Source of the DNA: Streptomyces canus
GTDB taxonomy: Bacteria; Actinomycetota; Actinomycetes; Streptomycetales; Streptomycetaceae
Assembly (NCBI RefSeq): GCF_001514145.1
Contig: NZ_KQ948688.1
Coordinates: 1 to 58,516 of the forward strand
Length of the DNA stretch: 58,516 bases
Reading direction: 5' to 3'
In this document: piece after piece, positions 36,006-44,765 of the stretch
Layout of the letters: each line of letters opens with the position of its first letter
Numbering within the stretch: position 1 is the stretch's first letter
The notes under the pieces: generated by a model
The model's input: only the letters and a program-made list of their open reading frames with translations
The model's database searches: none
What the model was told of the DNA's origin: nothing
Made by a program: the position numbers and the translations under genes

Positions 36006-37040
36006 GTGCTGCCGCTCCAGCCGGAGTTCACGACGTCGGGGTGTTCGGCGGTGGCCTCCGGCGGGGCCGGGTCCATCGGCTCCGCCCCGAGCGAGCCAGG
36101 GTTGTGGCCGGGCACCCACTTTTCCCGTCTGCGCGTCCTGCACCGCGCGGGTGGGCGGGTGCAGCGCCGTCATGAGCTCCAGCCCGGACACGGCCGCTGA
36201 CCCGCGCGGGGTGATGACCCGCTGGGCATAGGTGCCGAGGACGCGGCCGACGTCTGCCGACTCCATGGCGGAGACGCCGGGCCAGGACCGCTCATGGAGG
36301 GCGTCCCACGACAGGATCGCCAGTTGCACGCATCGCCGCTCTCGCCCCTGGGCCTTGCGGTAGATCGTTGCCCACGGCCCGAACCCGGGCTGGGTGAGCC
36401 GCCGTTTCGCCTTCACCACCTGCTTGACCACTGGGTGATGCTCCGCAAGGCGCAGGGAGCGGCGGCTGCTCGTGGCCCTCCAGGCGCTCCGGCAGTCCGA
36501 GCTTCATGGCGGTCGCGGTGGGTGAGCACGATCAGCGGGTCGCTGTCCTTGCCGTTGCGGTGCAGACGCGGCGCACCGAGCCCGGATTCCCTGAGCGTCC
36601 ACTCCACCAGCTCCACCACGCTTGTCGCCGGGCAGTCGAGCACGATGCCGCCCGCGCCGTGCGCGGAGCCGTCGCCGTCCAGCACCGCGAGCGGCTCGTG
36701 CGGGAACCGCGGATCGGCTGCCGGCTTCGCAGCCCCTTTAGAGGGGCCACGGACGTCGCGATGTCGCGCCAGCCAGGGCGGCGGGACGCGCCGGTCCCGC
36801 ACCGGGAACGTCGACAGGCTGCGGGGCGTCTGCCGTCTCCACCTCGGACGCGGCCGGTGCGCCGGACGCAGCCGGCACCGTCGCGGAATCCGAGACGGCA
36901 CCGGGGCCGGATACTTCGCCGCCCCCGGTCAGGAGCCGCTGCATCCGGGCGCGGCGACTTCGGCTCGCTGCGGCCGTTCTCCCAGTGCTTCACCGACTCG
37001 GTCGTCGTCTTCAACGCTGTGCTGGGGCCGAGAAGGCGTC
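36006..37040 (-). pseudogene. tap: Telomere-associated protein Tap, decayed
   Basis: Successive frames on the minus strand carry, in order: an HTH tail (TTESVKHWENGRSEPKSPR), a low-complexity linker, DPRFPHEPLAVLDGDGSAHG with VELVEWTLRESGLGAPRLHR and GKDSDPLIVLTH, then PGFGPWATIYRKAQGRERRC, LAILSWDALHERSWPGVSAM, LGTYAQRVITPRGSAAVSGL and ELMTALHPPTRAVQ. I recognise this pattern from Streptomyces Tap, which recruits the terminal protein Tpg to linear-replicon telomeres. At least four frame breaks and an IS630 junction near 36005 destroy it. No tpg gene is visible beside it. Confidence 0.8.
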
Positions 37041-37116
37041 GGAGGATCGAAAAGGGAGAGGGCCCGACGCGATGCCGCACGGCCTGGCTCCGATGTGCCA
37101 AGCTCCGCTCGCCTGT

Positions 37117-37590
37117 TCACCCGTGAGAGCTGTGCTGCGCCGCCGGCTCGTGTCCTGGGGTAGGACCGGTGGGCGGGGAACTTCGCTGCTGTCGGGGGTG
37201 CATGAAGGTGGTGGCGACCGCCGTGGAGAGGATCAGCACGGCCGCGACGCAAAAGGCGCTCCAGGCTCCTGCCAGTGCGGCGCTCTCCTGCGCGTGAGCG
37301 TCGGACCTGGTGGTGATGTGGAAGAAGACGCTGCCGAGCAGGGCGATGCCGAGGGTACCTCCAAGTTTGCCCGGCTGCTGAGCCGGTCTCGTGCGGGCGG
37401 ACGTGGTGCAGTGCAGTGGTGAAGAACGGCACGGCATAAAGGCCCTGGCCGAGTCCGGCCACCACCAGCGCCGGGAGCAGTGGCCACGGGTAGGAGTTGG
37501 GCCGACCGGTGCCATACACCACCGCCGCAGCCACGGTGTCGACGAGCCGGGCCAGCAGGTCGACCATCATGACGCGGACCCCATATCGCG
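37117..37590 (-). pseudogene. DHA2 MFS transporter C-terminal fragment
   Basis: The minus strand reads PWPLLPALVVAGLGQGLYAV, then FFTTALHHVRPHETGSAAG; after a shift near 37380 it continues LGGTLGIALLGSVFFHITTR and FCVAAVLILSTAVATTFMHP. These are the last three to four helices of a DHA2 exporter. The N-terminal ten helices are missing. Confidence 0.8.
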
Positions 37591-37619
37591 GGACGAGCCA
37601 GGCGCCGGCGGCCCAGGAG

Positions 37620-37990
37620 GGGAGCTGTGGGAGGGCGCCCTCGACGCCCAGTTCGGGGACCTCGACGGGCGCCGGCCCGCCCTCCTGGCTGTCCACGACG
37701 GCGTCGACGACGGCACCGTCCTCCGGGCGGAGCTGTCGGTGCGCGTCGACCAGCCGGTCCTGTCCGACGAGCCGGTCCTCCAGCTGCCGGATACCTGGTG
37801 GGAGGAGCGGTTCGTGCACCTGACTAGCATGGACGATGTGGCCCACCAATTTACGGAACCGACCACGACGGACGGGGCCCTCGCGCTCAGTGTCTTGGAG
37901 TCGGTGACCGTCCTGGAGGCGGTCGTGCGGGCATTCCACGAAACTCTCGCCAAAAGACGAGCTGCAGATCTGCACGCCGTACACGGGTGA
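37620..37990 (+). pseudogene. Unrecognised protein, C-terminal fragment
   Basis: The plus strand reads GELWEGALDAQFGDLDGRRP, then LRAELSVRVDQPVLSDEPVL and SVLESVTVLEAVVRAFHETL before stopping. It is acidic and globular in character, with no start or RBS in this frame. It was probably cut by the rearrangement that joined it to the MFS fragment. Family unknown. Confidence 0.4.
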
Positions 37991-38053
37991 ATGCTGTGCC
38001 CAGCACATCAGCTGTCTGGGGCGGGGCAGGACGAAAAGGCTGGTTCGGTGTGG

Positions 38054-38725
38054 TCACGTCACCGCGGTCAGCGTCGCGAATACCACGACATTGCCTTGGT
38101 AGCCAGTTTCTTCGGCGTATTCACCCCCACAGGTGATCACGCGTAATTCGGGCCGGGGGGAACTGCCGTAGACCTTCTCGTCCGGAAATGCCTCCTTGTC
38201 GTAGAGCTCGACGGCGTCGACCGTGAAGACTGCTGTTTGCCGGTCTGCCCGGGTGATCTCGATGGTGTCGCCCTTGGCCAGTGCCCCGAGCCGGTAGAAA
38301 ACCCCGGGTCCTTCCTGCGTGTCGACATGTCCCGTCGTGACGGCTGTCCCCTCTGAGCCGGGAGTTGTGCCATCGCCGTACCACCCGGCAAAGGCCGGCA
38401 AATCTGCCGGTGGTGGGCGCAGTGCTCCTGTCTCGTCGAGGGTCAGTTCCGTCATGGGGGCATTCACGCCGATGGCGGGGACCCGCAGCCGGACCGGATC
38501 AGAGGGAGGCAACGCCGACACTGAGGGGTGGTGGGCCGAGGCGGTGTTGCTGAGGCCGGGCCGCAGGGAGGGGGAGAAGGACTGCGCGGTCGAAGGCTGC
38601 GGAGGCTGTCCGCCCCGGAGTGCCGTGATCACCAGCATCAAGCCCGTCAGCAGGGCGCAGGCGAGAAACTTGGTGGAGGGAGTGAACGCAGGGGAAGAAT
38701 CGACGGGCTCGTCGCCGGGTGCCAT
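38054..38725 (-). CDS. Class F sortase-like protein
   Basis: A 223-residue membrane-anchored transpeptidase homologue. One N-terminal transmembrane segment (residues 18-36, TKFLACALLTGLMLVITAL) precedes the sortase domain (LRVPAIGVNAPM, GSEGTAVTTGHVDT with His133, and RPELRVITCGGEY with Cys199). The usual catalytic Arg, normally a few residues after the Cys, is not present: no Arg follows Cys199 to the end (the segment reads GGEYAEETGYQGN). It may therefore be inactive or use another residue. ATG 38725 has AAAGG upstream. The secreted protein gene upstream is its likely partner. Confidence 0.85.
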   Translation of the reverse strand: MAPGDEPVDSSPAFTPSTKFLACALLTGLMLVITALRGGQPPQPSTAQSFSPSLRPGLSNTASAHHPSVSALPPSDPVRLRVPAIGVNAPMTELTLDETGALRPPPADLPAFAGWYGDGTTPGSEGTAVTTGHVDTQEGPGVFYRLGALAKGDTIEITRADRQTAVFTVDAVELYDKEAFPDEKVYGSSPRPELRVITCGGEYAEETGYQGNVVVFATLTAVT

Positions 38726-38823
38726 CGCTCTAGCGCCTTTGCTTTGCGGCCGAAATGAGTGACGGGAGCGACTCGGCCCCCGGACCGACACAGGCCCGGG
38801 GACTGGGCCGATGGAGCAGAGCG

Positions 38824-39324
38824 TCAGGTGCGGGCACCGGCCAGGCGGCGGCGCATCTTGATCGCGCCTCCTGCGGCGGCTCCGGCGAGCAGCACCGCCC
38901 CCAGGGCAAGCTGTGTGCCCTTGTCGTTGCCCGTCCCGAAACCGGCATCGACCGAACCACTGGGGTTGCCGGTGCCGACCAGGTACGTGCCCGTGACTTT
39001 GACTCGCGGCGGGCACTTCAGAGTGACGGTGTAGGCACCGGGCTCGGTTCCACTCGGCACCTGGAATTCGCCGGTCAGTACGCCCGTACGGGCGCCCGGG
39101 AAGAGATGGAACTGGCCTCCTGCCTCGGCCTCGCCCTTCCCATAAGTCTCCGAGCCACAGGCTCTCGTGCTGACGCGGACGGTGGAGCCTGGGACGGCGT
39201 GTCTCGTGCTGATGTGGATACCTGAATCACTGCTGGGGCCGCTCGCGGCTGCTGCAGCTGGACCCGACAGACCGACGGCACCGAGAACCAGACCGATGCC
39301 GGCGCCTGCACACTTGATACGCAT
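38824..39324 (-). CDS. Secreted, C-terminally membrane-anchored protein next to sortase
   Basis: A 167-residue protein. Signal peptide residues 1-27 (KCAGAGIGLVLGAVGLSGPA). The exported domain begins SGIHISTRHAVPGSTVRVST and has an Ig-like beta pattern (EFQVPSGTEPGAYTVTLKCP). The end is a transmembrane helix (LALGAVLLAGAAAGGAIKMR) plus basic tail RRRLAGART. This is the layout of a cell-wall sorting signal, but no LPxTG/LAxTG precedes the helix. GGAGGA lies just before ATG 39324. It lies 98 bp upstream of the sortase gene, probably in one operon. Confidence 0.8.
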   Translation of the reverse strand: MRIKCAGAGIGLVLGAVGLSGPAAAAASGPSSDSGIHISTRHAVPGSTVRVSTRACGSETYGKGEAEAGGQFHLFPGARTGVLTGEFQVPSGTEPGAYTVTLKCPPRVKVTGTYLVGTGNPSGSVDAGFGTGNDKGTQLALGAVLLAGAAAGGAIKMRRRLAGART

Positions 39325-39683
39325 GAGTTCCTCCGGGGAAGCAGTGGCCGGCCCGAATGCGCAGCCCCGTTGTTGTGCTCCGCTCATGAGAAAACCGACA
39401 GACCGTCAGGGCCGCAACACGGCATACGGACGGATGGACCATCCGGCCACACCCAGCGACCGCAGTCCTTTGATCATTTACGCAGGTGAGCGGCTTTGAG
39501 GGAGAGATTCGAAGAATGCACCGCACAGGTGACCAAGGACCAGCGTCCGTCCCCTGGGTGAACCTTGAAAGCGCAGGACGCCGGTGGCTGCCGCTGCAGT
39601 GGTTCATCCGCCTTCGCGGCGAGTGACCGCGAAGAGGGGGTCGGTAGATTCCCCACGTTGCTTTTGGAATGACCATCGGCCCC
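39325..39683. other. Gap of about 360 bp
   Basis: It probably contains the promoter for the secreted-protein/sortase pair (minus strand). No gene is supported. Confidence 0.35.
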
Positions 39684-39890
39684 CTGCATCGTGCGGGGGT
39701 GGAGTGCACCGGTTCCTACGGAGCCGCCCTGGCACGGTTCCTGAGCCGGGAGGCAACCCAGGTCGTCGAGGTCAACCAGCCCGATCGACGGGCCGCCGTC
39801 ACGCCCAAGACGGGCGAGGGCCCGGCCGTCGACCTGAGCGTGCTGAGACCGGCGAAGGAATCGGCCGTCAAAGCCCGATAGTCGACGGCG
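39684..39890 (+). pseudogene. IS110-family transposase remnant
   Basis: Reads HRAGVECTGSYGAALARFLS, VVEVNQPDR, then jumps to VTPKTGEGPAVDLSVLRPAK with ESAVKAR-stop. It matches the intact IS110 transposase at 16808-17899 over residues 72-105 and 130-160, with the catalytic KTDAVDAE region deleted. Confidence 0.85.
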
Positions 39891-40171
39891 AACGCCACAT
39901 CGTCGGCGAGGGTCGCGGCCCGCGCTCCCTCCAGCCTGGACGTTCCGAGGAGGGAGTGTCCTGCCAGCCCCATCTGCCGCCTCTGATCGCGCGTAGGACC
40001 CGCTGCCAGGCAGTGTCGTGCGCCGCCCGTGCCACGTCGCGGGCCTGCGCGGCCGGCGCCCGGGCCTCTTGCCGTTCGTCGATGCCTCCCGTGAGGTCCA
40101 GCGTGCCCGGCCAGCCGACGGCCCAACACCCGTACGCCGACCGATAGTCAGAGGGGGGCTTTCTTCTAGAG
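39891..40171. other. Decayed sequence between IS remnants
   Basis: No gene or fragment could be assigned in either strand. Confidence 0.3.
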
Positions 40172-40975
40172 AGGTTGTCCCGTTACCAGTGGGGGCGGCT
40201 GTTGCGTTGGCTGGGCATGGTTGGGGTGATTTCAGCGGATGATCCGAAGTGGATCGAGCCGTTCTGCGGGCTGACCGAGGTGCAGTTCGCCAGGCTGCTG
40301 GTTCGGCGTCGCGGTGGCGATGTCCAGCGTGGACGTCCCTGGCGGCTGCCGCTTCAGGACCGGGTGCTGTTGGTCGCGACGTACGCGAACGAATCTGACA
40401 TTGCGGCAGGTGGCGTCATTGTTCGGAGTCTCGAAATCGGCTGCCGACCGCATCCTCGACCACCTGGCGGCCTTGCTGGCCATCTCGCCGGGCCGCTGGC
40501 CGCGCAAGGACACCGTCTACATCGTTGACGGCACCCGTGCCCACCCGCGACCGCAGCGTGGCCGCCTCCAGCAAGCACTACCGGTACTCGACGAACCTGC
40601 AGGTCGTCATCGACGCCAACAGCCGCCTGGCCGTGGCGATCGGCATCCCTCTGCCCGGCAGCCGCAACGACTGCCGGGCCTTCACCGAATCCGGCGTCGA
40701 CCGAGCCTGCCGCGGCGCCCAACCATCGCCGATGGCGGCTACCAGGGCACCGGCCTGCTCATCCAGCACCGCAAACGACGCGGTCAGACACGCCTCAGAC
40801 CACGGCAGGAGGCAGAGAATGCCGTCCATCGCCGGGCCCGCGCCCGGGTCGACCACGCCCGTCCCGGCTGAAGAACTGGAAGATCCTGCGGGACTGCCAC
40901 CTCAAAGGCAACGGTGTTCACCAGGCCATGCTCGGCATTGCCCGGATCCACAACCTGGCCCTCATCAGCTACTCC
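40172..40975 (+). pseudogene. IS5-family (DDE_Tnp_4-like) transposase, multiple frameshifts
   Basis: Pieces in successive frames: DPKWIEPFCGLTEVQFARLL; LTLRQVASLFGVSKSAADRI with ILDHLAALLAISPGRWPRKD and VYIVDGT; DRSVAASSKHYRYSTNLQVV with LAVAIGIPLPGSRNDCRAFT; TIADGGYQGTGLLIQHRKRR; then NWKILRDCHLKGNGVHQAML and GIARIHNLAL. All parts of one transposase of about 260 residues are present but at least four shifts inactivate it. Confidence 0.88.
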
Positions 40976-41046
40976 GCGCACCATACGGGACAACCTCCAG
41001 GAAAGCCGCCGCTCACCCGCACCTCAAGGACCGGACTGGTGCCGTG

Positions 41047-44000
41047 TCACCGGTGTCTTCTGCGCCCGGCCGCACCCTGACGGCCTTGACGGCCGTGGAG
41101 GCGGGGCTTCGGCTGGTGCCGCTTGCGCCGCTTGCCCGACCGGTTCACGGCCGTCTGCGCACGCGCCTGGGCGGGCGGACCGGCTTGCCGCAGGCTCTCG
41201 ATCGTGTCCTCAATCGCGTGCAACTCCGCCTCGGCACGCCCCGGTTCCTCCGCGTCGAGCCGGGCGAACGCGTAACGCGCCTGCTCGTGCGCGCGCAGCA
41301 CCTTGGCCCGGGGGCGGCCCCGGCCTCCGTACGACTGGGCCAGCACCGCCTGCGCCCGGGCCCTGTTGAACCTGAGTCGCCAGGCACGTACGTCCAACTC
41401 GTCGTACAGCGTCAGTGCCCGGCGGGCGGCCGCCTCGGCCCGTCCGCAGGTCTGCCGGATCGCGGGTGCGGCACGCTGCGGCCGGCCCATCGCGTCCAGC
41501 GCGAGGAGAACCTCCGCCTCCAGACAGCTCGTCCAGGCCTCGTGGACGCGATTGGCCCACCGGTCCTCCTCGCGCATCCCCTCGTACTGTTCCAGCGCCT
41601 GCTCGACGTGTTCCAGCGCCTCGAGCAGGTCCTCCTGCCGACTCTCCGCCGGACGGGCACGCGCCCTGCCCAGGTGCGCCTCCGCCAGTCGGCCCAGCGC
41701 GAGGGCGTGCTGCGGCCGTACGGCCTCGCGGTACTCCCGCTCCAGGGCGTTGTAATGACGCTTCAGGGCTTCGGTGTGCCGGTCGACGCTCTCGTCCCAC
41801 TCCTGCCGGGCGGCGTGCTGGACGCCCAGGATGGACAGGGCCTCGGCGATGTCCCGTTTCCACAGGCCCGGACACCTCTCGCGCAGCGCCTCGTAGATCT
41901 CGACGCTCTCCGAGGCCCTGGCCACCGCATCGTCGACGCGTCCGCTCGCACCGAGCTGCCACGCCAGACCGCGCAGCGCGAACGCCCGCATGCCCTGGAT
42001 CTCGTCCGGCGCGTGCTCGTCGCTCTCTTGGGCCTGCGGCAACCGCTCGATCAGCTCGCACGCCTCGGTCGCTGCCTGCAGGGCCTCGCGCTGGCGGCCG
42101 ATGCGGTGAGTGGCCGTGGCCAGCGTGCACAAGGACTTCACCAGACCGAAGGCGTTCCCGCGGCTGGGGTTGCGCTGGAACAGCGGTTCCAGACGGCGTA
42201 TGGAGTCCCGGGCACAGAGGTCCGCGTCCTCGAACCGCCCCACGTCGACGAGCCGGTCGGCCAGGTCCTTGAGGGCCTCGGCCAAGGCGAACTCGTGCTC
42301 CTCGGACGGACTGAACTGGTGCAGCGCGTGGTACATGTCCACCGCCTGCCCGGCGACCTCGTGCGCCTGGATGCGCAGACCCGAACTGGCCAGGTACAGC
42401 GACCAGCGCTGAAGTGCCCGCGCCAGCTCTTCCCGGTTGTCCTGGGCGGGCGCTCCGCCGCCCTGGCGGTAGTGCTGCACCGCGTGTTCCGCGACGGCCG
42501 TGGCCAGCTCCAACAGGACGTCCGGGCAGGCGAGGTCGAGTTCTCCGAGGGCCTGGGCGGCGACCTCCTGCGCCGATTCCTTGCGTAGCGTGGAGTTCAG
42601 CGCGCAGGCCAGCGAGGTGCCGATGGCGCTCGCGAACTGGTCCTGATCGGTGGCCGCGACCTGTTTGACCAGCCTGACGAGGGGGCGGGCGTGACCGCGC
42701 AGCGCGGCGTCCAGCGCCTCGCGGGCCCGCTGCTGGGCCGACGGCTCACCCGTCCCGCCGGCCCGGCAGCCGTCGGAGCCGGCGGTGAGCTGAAGGACAT
42801 GCAGCACATTGAGTATCTGGCGTGCCTGGTCGGTCGCGGCCTGGGGGATCCCCGGGCCGTCGCCGCCGACGTCGAGCAGTCGCGGGGCGATATCGGGAAA
42901 CGCGGCGATGACCTTCGCGCCGAGCCGCTCGGCGAGCCTCAGCGGCTGGAGCGACCGCAGGTAGCCCTCTCCGGTGAGCTCCGCGTGCTGCCATCGGGCG
43001 AATGCACGCGTGAGCCACTCCGGTTCGTCGGCGAGGTCGGGGACGAGCCGCAGTCGACGCGCCGCCTCGGTCTCCCGCTCCCCGTCCGTCTCGCCGTCGG
43101 CCACCGCCAGACTCGAGACGGCGACGATCCGTTCGAGCAGGACCGGGTCGTGCGGCAGCCTCTGACGCTCGGCGGATGCCTGCCACCTCTGGCGTTCCAC
43201 GTCGAGGGCATAGTCCAGCAAGGCGTTGGCGCGTGAGCGCGTGGGCGGTCCCGCGGTGGCCGAGTGCGTTTTGTGCAGCAGGCTGCGGGCGTCCACCAGC
43301 GCCTGGATGAGGATGAGCAGATAGCTACCGAAGTCGGGCTCCTCAAGGCCGGATACGCCCGTGCCGGCGGGCGCGACGACGTCCGTCGCGGTCTCACCCC
43401 CCGGCACGGCACCGTCCCGCACAGCGGCGCCGGCCTTGCTGTCGCTCTCCTCGTACCAACTCCGGAAGGCGGCATAGGCCGCCCGGTAGACGTCCTCACG
43501 GTCGGCTTCCGGCAGCGGCGGAAGCGGGGCAGGATCCTCCGCGTCGACCAGTGCCTCGTAGCGCCGCCTGACCGCGTCCCACCACGGACCGCCGCGGTGG
43601 GCGACCGCCAGGACACGCAGCGGATGGTGGCCTCCGCGCTCGGTGGCCTCGGCGAGGAGGACGTGCAGCTGCCCGGCGTGGGCGTCGGCGTCGTCGATGA
43701 CGAGCAGCCGACCCTCGGGCAGGGCGCAGACACCGGAGAAGTCCACGTGCAGCGGGTCGACGACACCGGCGACCCACCCCCTCCCGGCCATCGTGCGGCA
43801 CAGCTCACGGGCGAGACGGGTCTTGCCGACCGTGCTGCCGCCCGTGAGCAGCCGTATGCGTTGTCCGCCGCCCCGGTCGTCCTCGTGCTCACACCAGTCG
43901 ACCAGCGCTCCGAGCTGCTCCGCGCGCCCACGGAAGGGCACGACACCGTGACGGGATTCGAGCAGGTCCGCCTCGGACCACTGATCGCGTGGCGGCAGGG

Positions 44001-44751
44001 GGCTGTACGCGGGCTTCAGGATCTCGCCACCCGCCCAGACGGGGTCCAGCGTGACGCGTTGCTCGGGTGCCGTCCAGCCGAGGGCCGCCAGCAGGCAGGC
44101 GTTCGCCTCGGCCGGCCCGTCGTCGCCGAAGACCGCGCTGACGGGCAGCGCGATCAGCCGTCCCTCGATCGTGGCGCGGTCCTCCGTGATCACGCCGATG
44201 AGGTGATCCCCGCTGAACAGGGCCGCACCCGACATGCCGCTCCACAGCGACGCGCCCCTTGCGAGCGGCGACGAGCCTGTTCTGATCTGAAGGTTCAGAC
44301 GACGCACCTCGCGCCTCGACCCGGTGAGCGGAAGGACGCGCCCCCGCACGTCCTCCGGGTTCACCAACCGTCTCGCCCCGGCCTGCTCCACCGCTGACCT
44401 CGGAAAGCCCAGCGCCTGGGCGGTGACGGCGTCCTCGCCGATGAGCCGGCCCAGGCGCACCTCACCCGACGGGCCGTCCCGTGCCGTCCGGAACGGATCG
44501 TCGGCGGTGGATTCCAGGAGCGCGTAGTCGGGCTCCTCGTCTCCCCGGACCGCCACCCGGAAGGTGTGCCGCTCCTCCGAGAGGTCGTAACTCCCCTCAT
44601 GGCGCGCGTAGGCGCGGGCGGTGACCGCGGAGCCTTTCGGCCCGACGCAGTGACCTGCGGTGAGGACGAGCTCCGGTGTCAGCAGATACCCCGAGCCTCG
44701 TCTGCCGTCCGCGGAGAGCGAAACCAGCCGCTCGGCGTCGAGCCCGGTCAT
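41047..44751 (-). CDS. Trypsin-like protease / STAND NTPase / TPR conflict-system protein
   Basis: A 1234-residue three-part protein. Residues 1-200: trypsin-like serine protease with candidate triad His34 (LTAGHCVG), Asp75 (DYALLES) and Ser174 (SGMSGAALFS). Residues about 265-480: STAND-type P-loop NTPase with Walker A TGGSTVGKTRLA (303-314) and Walker B RLLVIDDADAHAG. Residues about 680-1200: helical TPR superstructure (AQEVAAQALGELDLACPDVL, LADRLVDVGRFEDADLCARD, ALEHVEQALEQYEGM). This architecture, with the Trypco2 gene upstream, matches NTP-dependent biological-conflict systems of multicellular bacteria: TPR senses, NTPase switches, protease cuts. ATG 44751 has AAGGAC upstream. The gene appears intact. 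Confidence 0.88.
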   Translation of the reverse strand: MTGLDAERLVSLSADGRRGSGYLLTPELVLTAGHCVGPKGSAVTARAYARHEGSYDLSEERHTFRVAVRGDEEPDYALLESTADDPFRTARDGPSGEVRLGRLIGEDAVTAQALGFPRSAVEQAGARRLVNPEDVRGRVLPLTGSRREVRRLNLQIRTGSSPLARGASLWSGMSGAALFSGDHLIGVITEDRATIEGRLIALPVSAVFGDDGPAEANACLLAALGWTAPEQRVTLDPVWAGGEILKPAYSPLPPRDQWSEADLLESRHGVVPFRGRAEQLGALVDWCEHEDDRGGGQRIRLLTGGSTVGKTRLARELCRTMAGRGWVAGVVDPLHVDFSGVCALPEGRLLVIDDADAHAGQLHVLLAEATERGGHHPLRVLAVAHRGGPWWDAVRRRYEALVDAEDPAPLPPLPEADREDVYRAAYAAFRSWYEESDSKAGAAVRDGAVPGGETATDVVAPAGTGVSGLEEPDFGSYLLILIQALVDARSLLHKTHSATAGPPTRSRANALLDYALDVERQRWQASAERQRLPHDPVLLERIVAVSSLAVADGETDGERETEAARRLRLVPDLADEPEWLTRAFARWQHAELTGEGYLRSLQPLRLAERLGAKVIAAFPDIAPRLLDVGGDGPGIPQAATDQARQILNVLHVLQLTAGSDGCRAGGTGEPSAQQRAREALDAALRGHARPLVRLVKQVAATDQDQFASAIGTSLACALNSTLRKESAQEVAAQALGELDLACPDVLLELATAVAEHAVQHYRQGGGAPAQDNREELARALQRWSLYLASSGLRIQAHEVAGQAVDMYHALHQFSPSEEHEFALAEALKDLADRLVDVGRFEDADLCARDSIRRLEPLFQRNPSRGNAFGLVKSLCTLATATHRIGRQREALQAATEACELIERLPQAQESDEHAPDEIQGMRAFALRGLAWQLGASGRVDDAVARASESVEIYEALRERCPGLWKRDIAEALSILGVQHAARQEWDESVDRHTEALKRHYNALEREYREAVRPQHALALGRLAEAHLGRARARPAESRQEDLLEALEHVEQALEQYEGMREEDRWANRVHEAWTSCLEAEVLLALDAMGRPQRAAPAIRQTCGRAEAAARRALTLYDELDVRAWRLRFNRARAQAVLAQSYGGRGRPRAKVLRAHEQARYAFARLDAEEPGRAEAELHAIEDTIESLRQAGPPAQARAQTAVNRSGKRRKRHQPKPRLHGRQGRQGAAGRRRHR

Positions 44752-44765
44752 CGGGTCTGTCCTTC

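Noticed and set aside
35619..36431. 270-residue minus frame as one transposase
   Set aside because: The N-terminal half is Tap sequence and the C-terminal half IS630; it is a junction product.
40525..42588. 687-residue open frame on the plus strand
   Set aside because: It runs antisense through the protease/STAND/TPR gene, starts inside IS5 debris, and shows an Arg/Leu/Gly-rich composition without motifs; a GC-driven shadow.
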